DNA of 64,000 nt from an uncultured Collinsella sp. (GCA_900541875.1 UQLF01000011.1:22578-86577), one strand, 5' to 3'. Positions 42,060 to 51,173 are shown, counted from the stretch's first letter. Notes: generated by a model from the letters alone, not told the origin. A program made the numbers and translations.

Positions 42060-42992
42060 ATGTCCGATTTGATTAAACTGACGCCGATCTTCCGCAAGAA
42101 GATCTGGGGTGGCCGCCAGCTCGAAACCGTATTTGGTTACGACATTCCCGAAGGTCCCATCGGTGAGTTCTGGGCTATCTCGGCCCATCCCAACGGCGAC
42201 TGCCAGATTGCTGAGGGACCGTATGCGGGCCACACGCTGTCGTGGCTGTGGGCCGAGCACCGTGAGCTTTTTGGCAATTGCGAGGGCAAGGAGTTCCCGC
42301 TGCTAATTAAGATTCTGGACGCCAAGGACGACCTTTCGATCCAGATTCATCCCAACGACGAGTACGCCGCCGAGCACGAGAACGGCAGCCTGGGTAAAAC
42401 CGAGTGCTGGTACGTGCTGGATTGCGAGCCCGGCGCCACGATCATCGTCGGCCAGCGTGCTAAAGACCGCACCGAGGCCGCACAGATGATCAAGGACGGC
42501 CGCTGGGACGACATGCTCAACGTACTGCCGATCCACAAGGGCGACTTTTTCCAGATTGATTCCGGTACCGTTCACGCCATCAAGGCCGGCACGCTCATTT
42601 TGGAAACGCAGCAGTCGTGCGACGTGACGTATCGCCTGTACGATTACGACCGCCCCGGCACCGACGGCAAACTGCGTCCCCTGCACATTGAGCAGAGCCT
42701 CGACTGCATAAACTTTGATGCTCAGGCTCCGACCGACGGCACGGTGACCGCGCCCGAGGTGGACGGCGTGACCGAGCTCGAGTCTTGCCCCTGCTACACC
42801 GTCGATCGCGTGCGCGTTAACGGCAGCAAGACCCTCGACCAGCGCTGGCCCTTCATGTGCCTGTCAGTCATCGACGGCGAAGGCACCGCCTGCGGCGACC
42901 CCGTCCACAAGGGAAGCCACCTGCTAGCCCCGAGCACCGTGGACCAGATCGAGCTCGAGGGCAAGATGGAACTGATCATCAGCCACCTGTAG
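42060..42992 (+). CDS. manA: Class I mannose-6-phosphate isomerase
   Basis: The 310-residue cupin enzyme interconverts mannose-6-P and fructose-6-P. Zinc motifs include 'LSIQIHPNDEYAAEHENG', 'KTECWYVL' and 'IDSGTVHAIKAGTLILETQQ'. It is short like Bacillus ManA. ATG 42060 has 'ggagg' 8 nt upstream; an ATG at 42054 is too close to it. It sits 74 nt after the GntR gene and may be its target. Confidence 0.93.
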   Translation: MSDLIKLTPIFRKKIWGGRQLETVFGYDIPEGPIGEFWAISAHPNGDCQIAEGPYAGHTLSWLWAEHRELFGNCEGKEFPLLIKILDAKDDLSIQIHPNDEYAAEHENGSLGKTECWYVLDCEPGATIIVGQRAKDRTEAAQMIKDGRWDDMLNVLPIHKGDFFQIDSGTVHAIKAGTLILETQQSCDVTYRLYDYDRPGTDGKLRPLHIEQSLDCINFDAQAPTDGTVTAPEVDGVTELESCPCYTVDRVRVNGSKTLDQRWPFMCLSVIDGEGTACGDPVHKGSHLLAPSTVDQIELEGKMELIISHL

Positions 42993-43017
42993 GTCGTAAC
43001 AACAACCCAAACGCAAC

Positions 43018-43054
43018 AAGGGGCTCCCCCGCTCATCAAACGGGAGAGCCCCTA
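43018..43054 (+). terminator. Terminator after manA
   Basis: Stem GGGGCTC/GAGCCCC with additional CCC/GGG pairing; short T-tract. Confidence 0.7.
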
Positions 43055-43137
43055 CTCATATCTATATATCAGCCCACCCGGCTCTCCAGATCAAAAAGCG
43101 AACGAGTAGAGCGACGATCGCAAGCAACGTTAACAAA

Positions 43138-43267
43138 GGACCTGGGCGGGCGTATGGGGCAACATCGGTCGCGAGTTCCGCACGCAAAGGAGGCCACTTA
43201 ATGTGGCCTCCGTCTTGCGCAGGACTGCCCGAGCAGGCGATGTTGCCCCATACGCCCGCCCAGGTCC
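43138..43267. repeat. 30-bp perfect inverted repeat with inner hairpin
   Basis: Arms 43138-43167 and 43238-43267 are exact complements over 30 bp ('ggacctgggcgggcgtatgg' outermost). The centre has a second hairpin, GGAGGCCAC/GTGGCCTCC (43189-43211). The whole unit lies between manA and the pcrA stop. It is larger than a normal terminator and may be a MITE-like insertion doing terminator duty. Confidence 0.8.
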
Positions 43268-43274
43268 GCCGAGA

Positions 43275-46175
43275 TTACGACAGCTTGACGATCGGAGCGA
43301 ATCCCTTCATAAGCTTTTTGGTCTGGCCGGTCTTCTCGAATTGAACCTCGATCATGTCTCCGGCGACCGAGATCACGGTGCCCGTGCCAAAGGTCTTGTG
43401 GCTCACGGTATCGCCCGCAGCAAAGTCTTGCGATGCACTGGCGCGATCGACCTTGCGCTCCACCGTTGGCGATACCTTGGATGACGGCTTTTTGGCTCGC
43501 GGCGCGCCCGAGCCAAAGGTCGAGGCAACACGGCCGGCGTCGGGCGAAACCCCACGATGGCGCTCGGTGCCATAAGTGCTGCCACCAAAGAAATCGTCAA
43601 AGCTCGATCCGCCGCGCGAACCGGAACCGCCGGTCGAGCGCGTATGCGAGCCAAACACCTTGCCGCCATACATGTCCGAGCCCATACCCGAGCCAAACGT
43701 GCCGTGACGGTCGCCGCGCTTCTCCCAGCCCGTGCCCTCAAAACCGGCAGAACCGATACCGCTAAACTCGATGTCCTCAAACGGAATCTCGTTGAGGAAG
43801 CGCGAGCGCGGGTTGGCAGAGGTCGAGCCGTAGGTGCGACGCGTGGCCGCATAGGTCAGGAACAGGCGCTTGCGAGCGCGCGTGATGGCGACGTAGGCCA
43901 AACGACGCTCCTCCTCGAGCTTGCCCGGATCGTCACTACCGCCAAAGTCGTGCACGTGCGGGAAGATACCCTCCTCCATGCCGGCCACGAACACCGCCGG
44001 GAACTCCAGGCCCTTGGCGGAGTGGATGGTCATCATGGTAATGGCATGCGTCTCGCCGGCCAGGGAATCCAAGTCGGAGCGCAGGGCCAGCCACTCCATG
44101 AGTGCCGGCAGTGCCTTACAGGTGAGCGGACCGTAGGTGCGCTCGATCTCGTCGGCATGCACGGCGCCCGCCGGCAGCTCCGTCGGCGCGGCATACGCGT
44201 TGCCCGCGATGGCGGCAGCCAGGGCATCCTGCGGCGAGAGCGCCGGGGCCGCCAGGCTATCGAGCGGATTGGAACCCGCGGCATCACGCGCGCCAACGAG
44301 CGCCTCAAACGAAGACACGGGCGCAGACGGGCCGGGCTCGGACGCAGGCGCGCTCACCACAACGGGCTCGGGCTCAACGTCGGCGGGCACATCGGCAACA
44401 CCAGCAGCGCGCAGCTCTTCCAAGCTCTCGAGCGTGCCTTCGATATCCTCGTGCGTCTCCTCAAATTCGGCGGCAACGCCCAGGAATTCCTGGATGTTCT
44501 CGGCGCGGCTCTCGGACTCCATGGTGCCCTCGGCGCGGAAAGCCTGCAGCAGGCCCGTCTTATCGACAATCATCTCGACGACGTCCTTGAGCTCGCCGTC
44601 CATGCGGCGACCCTCGCGCACCAGCGACACAAAGCTCGACAGGCCATTGCGCACCTTGGCGCTAAACATGCCCGTCTCGGCTGTTGCGATCTCGCAGGCC
44701 TGGAAGAACGAGCAACGGTTGTCGCGCGCCAGCCGCTCGATCTTTTGGATCGAGGTGGAGCCGATGCCGCGGCGCGGCGTGTTGATGACGCGCTTGACGC
44801 TCATCTCGTCTGCCGGGTTCACGATCATCTTGAGGTAGGCCATGACGTCGCGGATCTCGGCACGGTCGAAGAATCGCGTGCCGCCCACAATCTTGTAGGG
44901 CACGCCTGCGCGCAGGAACATATCTTCGAGAATACGCGACTGGGCGTTGGTGCGGTAGAACACGGCGATATCGTCGTAACTCGTGCCCTTGGAGTGCAGC
45001 TTTTCGATCTCGCCGGCAATCCAGCGGCCCTCGTCGCGCTCATCGCTTGCCTGGAAGGCCTGGATCTTCTCGCCGTCGCCCTCGGCCGTAAACAGGCGCT
45101 TGTCCTTGCGCTGCGAGTTGTGACGAACAACGGCATTGGCGGCGCTCAAGATGTGACCCGTAGAGCGATAGTTCTGCTCCAGCTTGACGGTCTTGCAGTT
45201 TTTGAAGTCCTTCTCAAAGTCCAGGATGTTGGTGATGTCGGCGCCGCGCCAGCTATAAATGGACTGGTCATCGTCGCCTACGACCATGAGGTTTTGGTAC
45301 TTGGCGGCCAGCAGGTTGGCGATCTCGTACTGGACGTGGTTGGTGTCCTGATACTCGTCGACGCTAATGTAGCGGAAGCGCTCTTGGTACTTATCGAGCA
45401 CCTCAGGGCGGGTGCGCAGCAGCTCGAGCGTGCGCACGAGCAGGTCATCGAAGTCCATCGCGTTGGCGGCGCGCAGGCGGCGCTCCAGCTCCATATAGAC
45501 CTGTGCGGCCTTTTTATCGTTGGGGCTATCGGCAGATTTGAGCATGTCCTCGGGCCCGATCATGGCGTTTTTGGCCGAGCTGATCTTGCTGCGGATCATG
45601 TTGATGGGGAACTGCTTTTGCTCGATGCCGAGCGCCTGCATAATGTCGCGCACCATGCGCTTGGAATCGTCGTCATCGTAGATAGTAAACTGACCGGTAT
45701 AGCCAAGCAGGTCAGCGTCCTCGCGCAGCATGCGCACGCACATGGCATGGAAGGTGCACACCCACATGCCGCGGGTACCGCTGGGAATAAGTGCCGCCAG
45801 ACGCTCGCGCATCTCGGCCGCGGCCTTGTTGGTAAACGTGATGGCAAGGATCTGCCAGGGCTTAACACCCAGGTCGCCGAGCATATGGGCGATGCGGAAG
45901 GTCAGAACGCGGGTCTTGCCCGAGCCAGCACCGGCAAGGACCAGCAACGGACCCTCGGTGGTCAGGACGGCCTCGCGCTGGGCGGGGTTAAGGCTGTCGA
46001 TGTCGACAAGCGGCTTAGCGGGCTTGGGTGCCGGTGCGGGAGCGTCGTAGATGTCGAGCGGGACGAGCTCGGGCTCCGGCGCAGCAGGGGCGGTGTATGC
46101 ATCGAGCGGCACAGGTTCCGGCGCGGGCGGCACGGGTATCGTGGCATTCTTTTCCCAGGGCAAGGGCTGGGTCAT
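43275..46175 (-). CDS. pcrA: UvrD/PcrA-family DNA helicase with extra segments
   Basis: The 966-residue SF1A helicase unwinds DNA in repair and rolling-circle replication. It has Walker A 'LAGAGSGKTRVL' (82-88), 'DEYQDTNHVQYE', 'GDDDQSIYSWRGAD', 'LEQNYRSTGHIL' and 'TIHSAKGLEFPAVFVAG'. A Tudor-like C-terminal end 'DTVSHKTFGTGTVISVAG' binds RNA polymerase in PcrA. Additions are a Pro/Ala N-terminus with two 'VPLDxYxAP' units and a segment at about 591-683 rich in Ala, Pro and Glu. Start ATG 46175 with 'gaggag'. Confidence 0.93.
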   Translation of the reverse strand: MTQPLPWEKNATIPVPPAPEPVPLDAYTAPAAPEPELVPLDIYDAPAPAPKPAKPLVDIDSLNPAQREAVLTTEGPLLVLAGAGSGKTRVLTFRIAHMLGDLGVKPWQILAITFTNKAAAEMRERLAALIPSGTRGMWVCTFHAMCVRMLREDADLLGYTGQFTIYDDDDSKRMVRDIMQALGIEQKQFPINMIRSKISSAKNAMIGPEDMLKSADSPNDKKAAQVYMELERRLRAANAMDFDDLLVRTLELLRTRPEVLDKYQERFRYISVDEYQDTNHVQYEIANLLAAKYQNLMVVGDDDQSIYSWRGADITNILDFEKDFKNCKTVKLEQNYRSTGHILSAANAVVRHNSQRKDKRLFTAEGDGEKIQAFQASDERDEGRWIAGEIEKLHSKGTSYDDIAVFYRTNAQSRILEDMFLRAGVPYKIVGGTRFFDRAEIRDVMAYLKMIVNPADEMSVKRVINTPRRGIGSTSIQKIERLARDNRCSFFQACEIATAETGMFSAKVRNGLSSFVSLVREGRRMDGELKDVVEMIVDKTGLLQAFRAEGTMESESRAENIQEFLGVAAEFEETHEDIEGTLESLEELRAAGVADVPADVEPEPVVVSAPASEPGPSAPVSSFEALVGARDAAGSNPLDSLAAPALSPQDALAAAIAGNAYAAPTELPAGAVHADEIERTYGPLTCKALPALMEWLALRSDLDSLAGETHAITMMTIHSAKGLEFPAVFVAGMEEGIFPHVHDFGGSDDPGKLEEERRLAYVAITRARKRLFLTYAATRRTYGSTSANPRSRFLNEIPFEDIEFSGIGSAGFEGTGWEKRGDRHGTFGSGMGSDMYGGKVFGSHTRSTGGSGSRGGSSFDDFFGGSTYGTERHRGVSPDAGRVASTFGSGAPRAKKPSSKVSPTVERKVDRASASQDFAAGDTVSHKTFGTGTVISVAGDMIEVQFEKTGQTKKLMKGFAPIVKLS

Positions 46176-46398
46176 GGGCGACTCCTCATCTGACGGACGG
46201 CGCGCCTGCGGGCGGCGCCATAGTTTGAGCCGTACCAGTATACCGAGCCGCGCGGACACCGACGCAAATCACACCACGACTCCGTGCGTCACCGTCAGGC
46301 CCGCCCCAGCGGATTTGGCGCAATGGGGTCAGGTTACTTTGCACCAATCTATTGACAATCACGAAACCACCGATGTCATGGCAGCAGCAGCGAGCGAC

Positions 46399-46488
46399 GG
46401 TCAGGGCGAACAAATTGGCATGAAAAGGGGGCGGCATAGACCTTTTGGTCATGCCACCCCCTTTGAATGACAAGTTGTCGCCCTGACC
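46399..46488. terminator. Nested hairpins downstream of uppP
   Basis: Outer arms GGTCAGGGCGA (46399-46409) and complement (46478-46488). Inner arms AAAGGGGG (46424-46431) and CCCCCTTT (46457-46464) with 'gacc/ggtc' pairing inside. Located 20 nt after the uppP stop on the minus strand. Confidence 0.7.
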
Positions 46489-46508
46489 GCCGCGCAGCGT
46501 CGACTAAG

Positions 46509-47489
46509 TTAGAGGCCGAGCATCGGCTCCAGAACGAAGAAGTATGCGAGCACCACGATGCCCAGAATGATGCGGTAGACGCCGAAGCACTTGAAGTCGT
46601 GACGGCGGACGAAGCCCATGAGCCACTTAATGGCGATGAGCGAAACCACAAAGGCCACAACGCAGCCCACGCCCAGGATGGCGATCTCGTTGGCGCCAAA
46701 GGTACCGCCCTTGATGAAGTACTTGACCAGCTTGAGCGCACTCGCGCCAAACATGACGGGAATGGCCAGGAAGAACGTAAACTTGGACGCCACCGAACGC
46801 GTGCAGCCCAAAAGCAGGCCGCCGATGATGGTGGAACCGGAGCGCGACGTGCCCGGAATCAGCGAGAGCACCTGGAAGCATCCGATGCCCAGTGCGGTCT
46901 TCCAACTTAGGTCCTCGAGCGTGGTGATGGAACCAAAGTCCAGATCCTCGTCATCGTCCTCGTCCTCGGCAACATCTGCCGCGGGCGCCGCAAAGTGCGC
47001 ACCGGCGGGACGTCCACCCGACACCACAGCACGCGAACCAAACGAACCGGCAACGGCCATTTCCTCGCGCTTGCTCGCGCGCCAGTTCTCGATCACGATA
47101 AACAGCACGCCGTACACAATGAGCGCCAGCGCCACGACGGGAGCATTGTAGAAATGCTCCTCCATCCAGTCGTTGAGCGGCAGGCCGATCGCCGCCGCAG
47201 GAATGCAACCGAGCACAATCTTGCCCCACAGCACCCAGGTGTCGCGACGGCCCTCCTTGCCCTTGCTGGGCGAGAACGGATTGAGCTCATGGAAGAACAG
47301 CACACAGACGGCCAGAATGGCGCCGAGCTGAATCACGACTAGGAACATATTCCAGAACGTCTCGCTCACGTTCATCTTGACGAACTCGTCCACCAAGATC
47401 ATGTGACCGGTCGACGAAACAGGCAGCCATTCGGTGATGCCCTCGACCAGGCCCATGAAGGCAGATTTTAGAAGCTCGATAATATCCAA
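46509..47489 (-). CDS. uppP: Undecaprenyl-diphosphatase UppP with acidic loop insertion
   Basis: The 326-residue membrane enzyme regenerates undecaprenyl phosphate for cell-wall synthesis. Catalytic motifs are 'GITEWLPVSSTGHMIL' and 'SLIPGTSRSGSTIIGG'. Usual length is about 270. Residues about 138-186 are an extra hydrophilic loop with 'EDEDDDEDLDFG'. The start codon is TTG 47489 after 'gaggggg'; no ATG fits. Confidence 0.93.
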   Translation of the reverse strand: MDIIELLKSAFMGLVEGITEWLPVSSTGHMILVDEFVKMNVSETFWNMFLVVIQLGAILAVCVLFFHELNPFSPSKGKEGRRDTWVLWGKIVLGCIPAAAIGLPLNDWMEEHFYNAPVVALALIVYGVLFIVIENWRASKREEMAVAGSFGSRAVVSGGRPAGAHFAAPAADVAEDEDDDEDLDFGSITTLEDLSWKTALGIGCFQVLSLIPGTSRSGSTIIGGLLLGCTRSVASKFTFFLAIPVMFGASALKLVKYFIKGGTFGANEIAILGVGCVVAFVVSLIAIKWLMGFVRRHDFKCFGVYRIILGIVVLAYFFVLEPMLGL

Positions 47490-47737
47490 AGGGACCCCCT
47501 CGTTAGACACCCGCCGATATTGTTCTGCGGACGGTGCGGGCGATGTCCCATTATCAACCGTTGGCGGCGCGCCTGCGCCTACCCTTACCAAAAAACTCGC
47601 CCGTTCACAGAATTGCGAGCGGTCAAACCCAAATCCTTGGGTATAACTGCAACAAGATAAAGTGTCCGGCGGCCAACGCGCCCGCGCCCGCCCGATGCAC
47701 GAGCCCCGCGCCCGTGCGATAGACCAAGGAGGAAACC

Positions 47738-48175
47738 ATGAACGAGGGCTACACCAAGGTATTTGTTTCACTCGACGGTACTGAGCAGCAGGATTTTGTG
47801 CTCGCACGCGCCATCAAGGTCGCCGCGAACAACGGTGCCAAGCTAATCATCGGCCACGTTATCGATTCCACGGCGCTCGAGAGCGCCGGTTCCTATCCGG
47901 TCGATCTGGTCAACGGCCTAGAGGAGGCATTTAAGAACTCCATCGCCAAGCAGCTCGAAGAGGCCAAGGCCAATCCCGATATTCCCGAGGTCGAGGTCAT
48001 GATTCGCGCCGGCCGTATTCGCGAGACGCTCAAGGACGAGATGCTCGACGTGGTTAAGCCCGACCTGGTGCTCTGCGGCGCCCGCGGCCTGTCCTCGATC
48101 AAGTATGCGCTGCTGGGTTCGATTTCGACGTTCCTGCTACGCAACACCGACTGCGACATCTTGGTCGTGAAGTAG
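47738..48175 (+). CDS. Universal stress protein (UspA family)
   Basis: The 145-residue single-domain protein has 'VFVSLDGTEQQDFVLARAIK' and the ATP-loop-like 'LVLCGARGLSSIKYALLGSI' with 'TFLLRNTDCDILVVK'. The usual G2xG9xGS/T nucleotide motif is partly kept. Members bind ATP or act as stress modulators. Ribosome site 'aaggagga'. Monocistronic. Confidence 0.9.
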   Translation: MNEGYTKVFVSLDGTEQQDFVLARAIKVAANNGAKLIIGHVIDSTALESAGSYPVDLVNGLEEAFKNSIAKQLEEAKANPDIPEVEVMIRAGRIRETLKDEMLDVVKPDLVLCGARGLSSIKYALLGSISTFLLRNTDCDILVVK

Positions 48176-48187
48176 GTTCCTTCCCGC

Positions 48188-48284
48188 CGGCGCAAGGCCT
48201 GCGGGGTTATCACGCCGACGTCCTCGCCGCTTCGCGGCTTCGGGATGTCGGCTTAGATAACCCCTCCCGGCCTTGCGCCTTCGT
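48188..48284 (+). terminator. Long imperfect hairpin after the universal stress gene
   Basis: The outer stem GGCGCAAGGCC/GGCCTTGCGCC encloses GGGGTTATC/GATAACCCC and GCCGAC/GTCGGC pairings. It could be a structured 3' end or a palindromic repeat unit rather than a classic terminator. Confidence 0.5.
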
Positions 48285-48321
48285 CACCATACTTCAGCGA
48301 GTTGGCTGAATTGAAAGATGG

Positions 48322-48355
48322 CGTGCCGCCCCGTTTGGGGCGGCACGTTTTGTTT
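48322..48355 (+). terminator. Terminator hairpin
   Basis: Perfect arms CGTGCCGCCCC/GGGGCGGCACG followed by TTTTGTTTG. A partial repeat of its right arm follows at 48362-48375. Confidence 0.8.
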
Positions 48356-48402
48356 GGGTGGGCGGCACGTTTTTGTTTGGGGGATTCTTTCGAGCCTCAT
48401 AG

Positions 48403-48465
48403 CAATGTTCACGTTCGGGAACATTACGTTAGTTGCTTCAGCTATGTTCCCGAACGTGAACATTG
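48403..48465. repeat. 22-bp perfect inverted repeat
   Basis: Arms 48403-48424 and 48444-48465 ('caatgttcacgttcgggaac' outermost) with a 19-nt loop. Located 26 nt beyond the histidine kinase stop. Each arm also contains a partial palindrome 'gttc-acgttcgggaac'. It may be a terminator or a regulator-binding pair. Confidence 0.75.
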
Positions 48466-48491
48466 CCCAGAGAAAAACAGCAAGAGTGCGC

Positions 48492-49535
48492 CTACTCAAA
48501 ATATTGGAACTTGTTGGTTGAGAAGGCAAACGTAACGACAAAGCCTTCGCCGGGCTCGGATGCTGCGGTGACGTTGATGCCCATCTTGGAGCACAGACGC
48601 GCCACCAGGTAGAGGCCGATGCCCGTTGCGCGCTTGGTGGTGCGGCCGTTGTCGCCGGTAAAGCCCTTCTCGAACACGCGTGGCAGGTCTGCCGCACTCA
48701 CGCCGCAGCCGTTGTCGGCAACAGTGAGCTCGATGCGCTCGCTCGCCAGGCCCTCGTCCAGCAACGCGCCCGAAAACACGATCTTCGCGCCGTCCTCGCG
48801 CGCATATTTAATACTGTTCTGGATGAGCTGGCCCAGAATAAACTCGAGCCACTTTTCGTCGGTAAAGACCTCAAAGTCGAGGTTCTCGCACACCGGAGCC
48901 ACGTGCGCCGCGATGAGCTCGCGGGCGTTGGCTTTAATCGCACCCGTCACCAAGGTCTTAAGGTCCCAGCGACGAATCAGGTAATCGCGCTCCACAACCT
49001 CCGAGCGCGCATAGTAGAGCGCCTGGTCGATATAGCGCTCCACGCGGGCAAGCTCGCGACCGAGGTCATCTACGCGCGACAGGTCATCTTCGCTGCCGTC
49101 CAGGTTTTCCAAAATCAGATGGGCTGCCGCCAGAGGCAGCTTGGCCTCGTGGACCCAGCTCTCGATATAGTCGCGATAGTCATCGGTCTGACGCCTGCCT
49201 TCGGCAACCTCGTCGCAAGCGGCTTTGCCCACCCGGCGCAAGACCTCGTACTCGAGCTCGCCCTCGGCATAGGTCGGGCATTGCACCATCTCCTGCACCC
49301 ACGCGGGACTCTCGAGCTCCTCTGCCGCGCGCTCCAACTGACGCAGAAAACGGCGACGGCGAACGTACTCGATCACGATGCCGAGCATACCGAAGATAAA
49401 GGACACGCCGACCGCCACGACCACGATAGAAACGGGTGCGCCGGCGACCGTCAGCACAAAGCAGCTCAGCAGCACGCCGCACGTCCACACGGCGACGGGA
49501 AGCAACGCATCTTTGAAGAATTTGGCAAACGACAT
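48492..49535 (-). CDS. Sensor histidine kinase, intramembrane-sensing (BceS-like)
   Basis: The 347-residue kinase has two N-terminal helices with almost no outer loop (about 10-30 and 36-56). It has a DHp region with His129 in 'ESWVHEAKLPLAAAHLIL' and an ATPase domain with N-box 'LIQNSIKYAR' and 'VADNGCGVSA' plus 'TGIGLYLVARL'. The short sensor region fits the BceS/GraS class that monitors antimicrobial-peptide transporters. The gene follows its response regulator by 9 nt. No BceAB-type ABC transporter is nearby. Confidence 0.88.
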   Translation of the reverse strand: MSFAKFFKDALLPVAVWTCGVLLSCFVLTVAGAPVSIVVVAVGVSFIFGMLGIVIEYVRRRRFLRQLERAAEELESPAWVQEMVQCPTYAEGELEYEVLRRVGKAACDEVAEGRRQTDDYRDYIESWVHEAKLPLAAAHLILENLDGSEDDLSRVDDLGRELARVERYIDQALYYARSEVVERDYLIRRWDLKTLVTGAIKANARELIAAHVAPVCENLDFEVFTDEKWLEFILGQLIQNSIKYAREDGAKIVFSGALLDEGLASERIELTVADNGCGVSAADLPRVFEKGFTGDNGRTTKRATGIGLYLVARLCSKMGINVTAASEPGEGFVVTFAFSTNKFQYFE

Positions 49536-49544
49536 AGCCGGCCC

Positions 49545-50216
49545 CTAAACCGAATAGCCCTGGCCGCGGTGCGTCGTCAAATACCCCTTGATGCCGATTT
49601 TTTCGAGCGTGGTGCGCAGGCGGTTGATGTTGACGGTGAGCGTATTGTCGTCCACGAAGGCGTCGGAATCCCACAGGTCCTGCATGATGGCCGAGCGCGA
49701 GACGATCTTGCCCGCACGGCTCAGAAGCAGCGAGAGGATACGCAGCTCGTTTTTGGTGAGCTCGGTACTGGTGCCGGTTTGCATGTTGGTGACCATGGAG
49801 CGTGCGAGATCGAGCTCCAGCCCCTTGTGGACAAGTGTGCTGCGCTCGCCCGCCGCCGCGGTACGACGCAGCAGTGCGTTGATGCGCGCCACGAGCACGC
49901 GCGCGCTGTAGGGTTTGGGAACAAAGTCATCCGCGCCGAGCGTCATGGCCATGACCTCGTCAATCTCGGTCGTGCGCGACGTGAGGACGATGATGGGGAC
50001 CTCGGATTCGCGGCGGACTTCATGGCAGATGTGCTGGCCGTCTTTGACGGGGAGCGTGAGGTCGAGCAGCACCAGGTCGGGCGCGGCGGCGAGGATATCG
50101 CGCGAGACATGCTCGAACGATTCGCAGGCCTCAACCTCAAAACCAGCACGGGCAAGGATGTCGACAAGCTCACGACGAATGGGCTCGTCGTCCTCAACGA
50201 TATAGATTAGCGCCAT
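49545..50216 (-). CDS. OmpR-family response regulator (BceR-like)
   Basis: The 223-residue protein has a receiver domain with 'IYIVEDDEPIRREL', phospho-Asp52 in 'LVLLDLTLPVKDG' and Lys in 'DDFVPKPYS', then a winged-helix DNA-binding domain ('ELTKNELRILSLLLSRAGKI'). It pairs with the kinase directly downstream. Ribosome site 'gaggggagc'. Targets are not visible in the window. Confidence 0.92.
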   Translation of the reverse strand: MALIYIVEDDEPIRRELVDILARAGFEVEACESFEHVSRDILAAAPDLVLLDLTLPVKDGQHICHEVRRESEVPIIVLTSRTTEIDEVMAMTLGADDFVPKPYSARVLVARINALLRRTAAAGERSTLVHKGLELDLARSMVTNMQTGTSTELTKNELRILSLLLSRAGKIVSRSAIMQDLWDSDAFVDDNTLTVNINRLRTTLEKIGIKGYLTTHRGQGYSV

Positions 50217-50389
50217 GGATTCCGCTCCCCTCTTGGTTGTCTTGTCCCATTATGACCGCAAAGCTGCAGGTACGCGCCTCGCGTGGCACCAAGGTGACAG
50301 AACTGTTCGCGAGCGACAGGGGCTTGCCCCTCGCTCGCAACGGGCACGGGGATTAAATGAGTTTTTAATCCCCGTGCCAGAAACATCAT

Positions 50390-51097
50390 TTAGCGGCGGG
50401 CACGGAGCTTTTCGTAGCCTTCGGCGAAGAAGGCGACCGTGGCGGCGTCGGCCTCGGCGGCGTCCGTCTCGGTTGCGGGGACCACGCCGTGCTCGTCGCT
50501 CACTAGGAACAGCGCGCCCTTAAGCTGCGCGGGAATGTCTACGCGCGTGACCGGGATGCCCTTGGTCTGGGCCAGCTGCTCAATGAGCGTCGCCGTGCCG
50601 CACAGGCACTCGTCCGCCGGCGCCACAAAGGCAAGCTCACCGTTGTTGACGGCGGCGAGCAGCTCGGGCGCCACGCCGGTTTCGTCGGCCTCGGAGCGGG
50701 CTTCGGCGGAGCGGGCACGTAGCGCCTTGGCCGACGTATCGGTTAGCGGCTCGTATTCCCCCACCGTCATGGCGGCATTGCCGTTGACGTCGATCACCAG
50801 CATGAGCACGCCGTCGCGCGCGGTGTAATCGCCCTCGGCAAGCGACCACTCAACGTGCTGCTTGGCCCAGCTGAGCATGTTATGGGTAAGCGGCTCGCCC
50901 TGCACCAAGCGCTCGGACAGTGCGCGAATGTGGCGGTTGAGCATGGGCACCTTTTTGTTGGACATGCGCCAACGGCAGACAAGCGCGGGCTTGTCGAGCG
51001 TAAACTTCTCGACCGCCTCCTGATTGGCGCAAAAGTCCTCGTACGCACGCTGATCCTCGGCATTGCCAAACAGCTCGGCATCATCAATCTGGGGCAT
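50390..51097 (-). CDS. Conserved hypothetical protein (SseB-like possible)
   Basis: The 235-residue soluble, acidic protein starts 'MPQIDDAELFGNAEDQRAYE'. Middle segments such as 'DGVLMLVIDVNGNAAMTVGEY' and 'ELAFVAPADECLCGTATLIE' suggest alternating strands and helices, but I cannot place it in a family with confidence. ATG 51097 is chosen because 'gaaagg' lies 7 nt upstream; two further in-frame ATGs precede it. It is downstream of purH but separated from it by a terminator. Confidence 0.6.
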   Translation of the reverse strand: MPQIDDAELFGNAEDQRAYEDFCANQEAVEKFTLDKPALVCRWRMSNKKVPMLNRHIRALSERLVQGEPLTHNMLSWAKQHVEWSLAEGDYTARDGVLMLVIDVNGNAAMTVGEYEPLTDTSAKALRARSAEARSEADETGVAPELLAAVNNGELAFVAPADECLCGTATLIEQLAQTKGIPVTRVDIPAQLKGALFLVSDEHGVVPATETDAAEADAATVAFFAEGYEKLRARR

Positions 51098-51137
51098 GGT
51101 CATACCTTTCGTGTTAGTCATTCCGTCCTCTTATACC

Positions 51138-51173
51138 AAAAAGACGGCCCTCCAAACGGAGCAGCCGTCTTTT
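51138..51173 (-). terminator. Terminator of purH
   Basis: Stem AAAAGACGGC/GCCGTCTTTT in the 105-nt gap between purH and the hypothetical gene. Confidence 0.87.

Noticed and set aside
43557..46193. 878-codon plus-strand open frame
   Set aside because: Antisense to pcrA over its full length, with no supporting motif.
48188..48284. Possible tRNA or structured RNA
   Set aside because: The folding is a long imperfect hairpin without D, anticodon or T arms.
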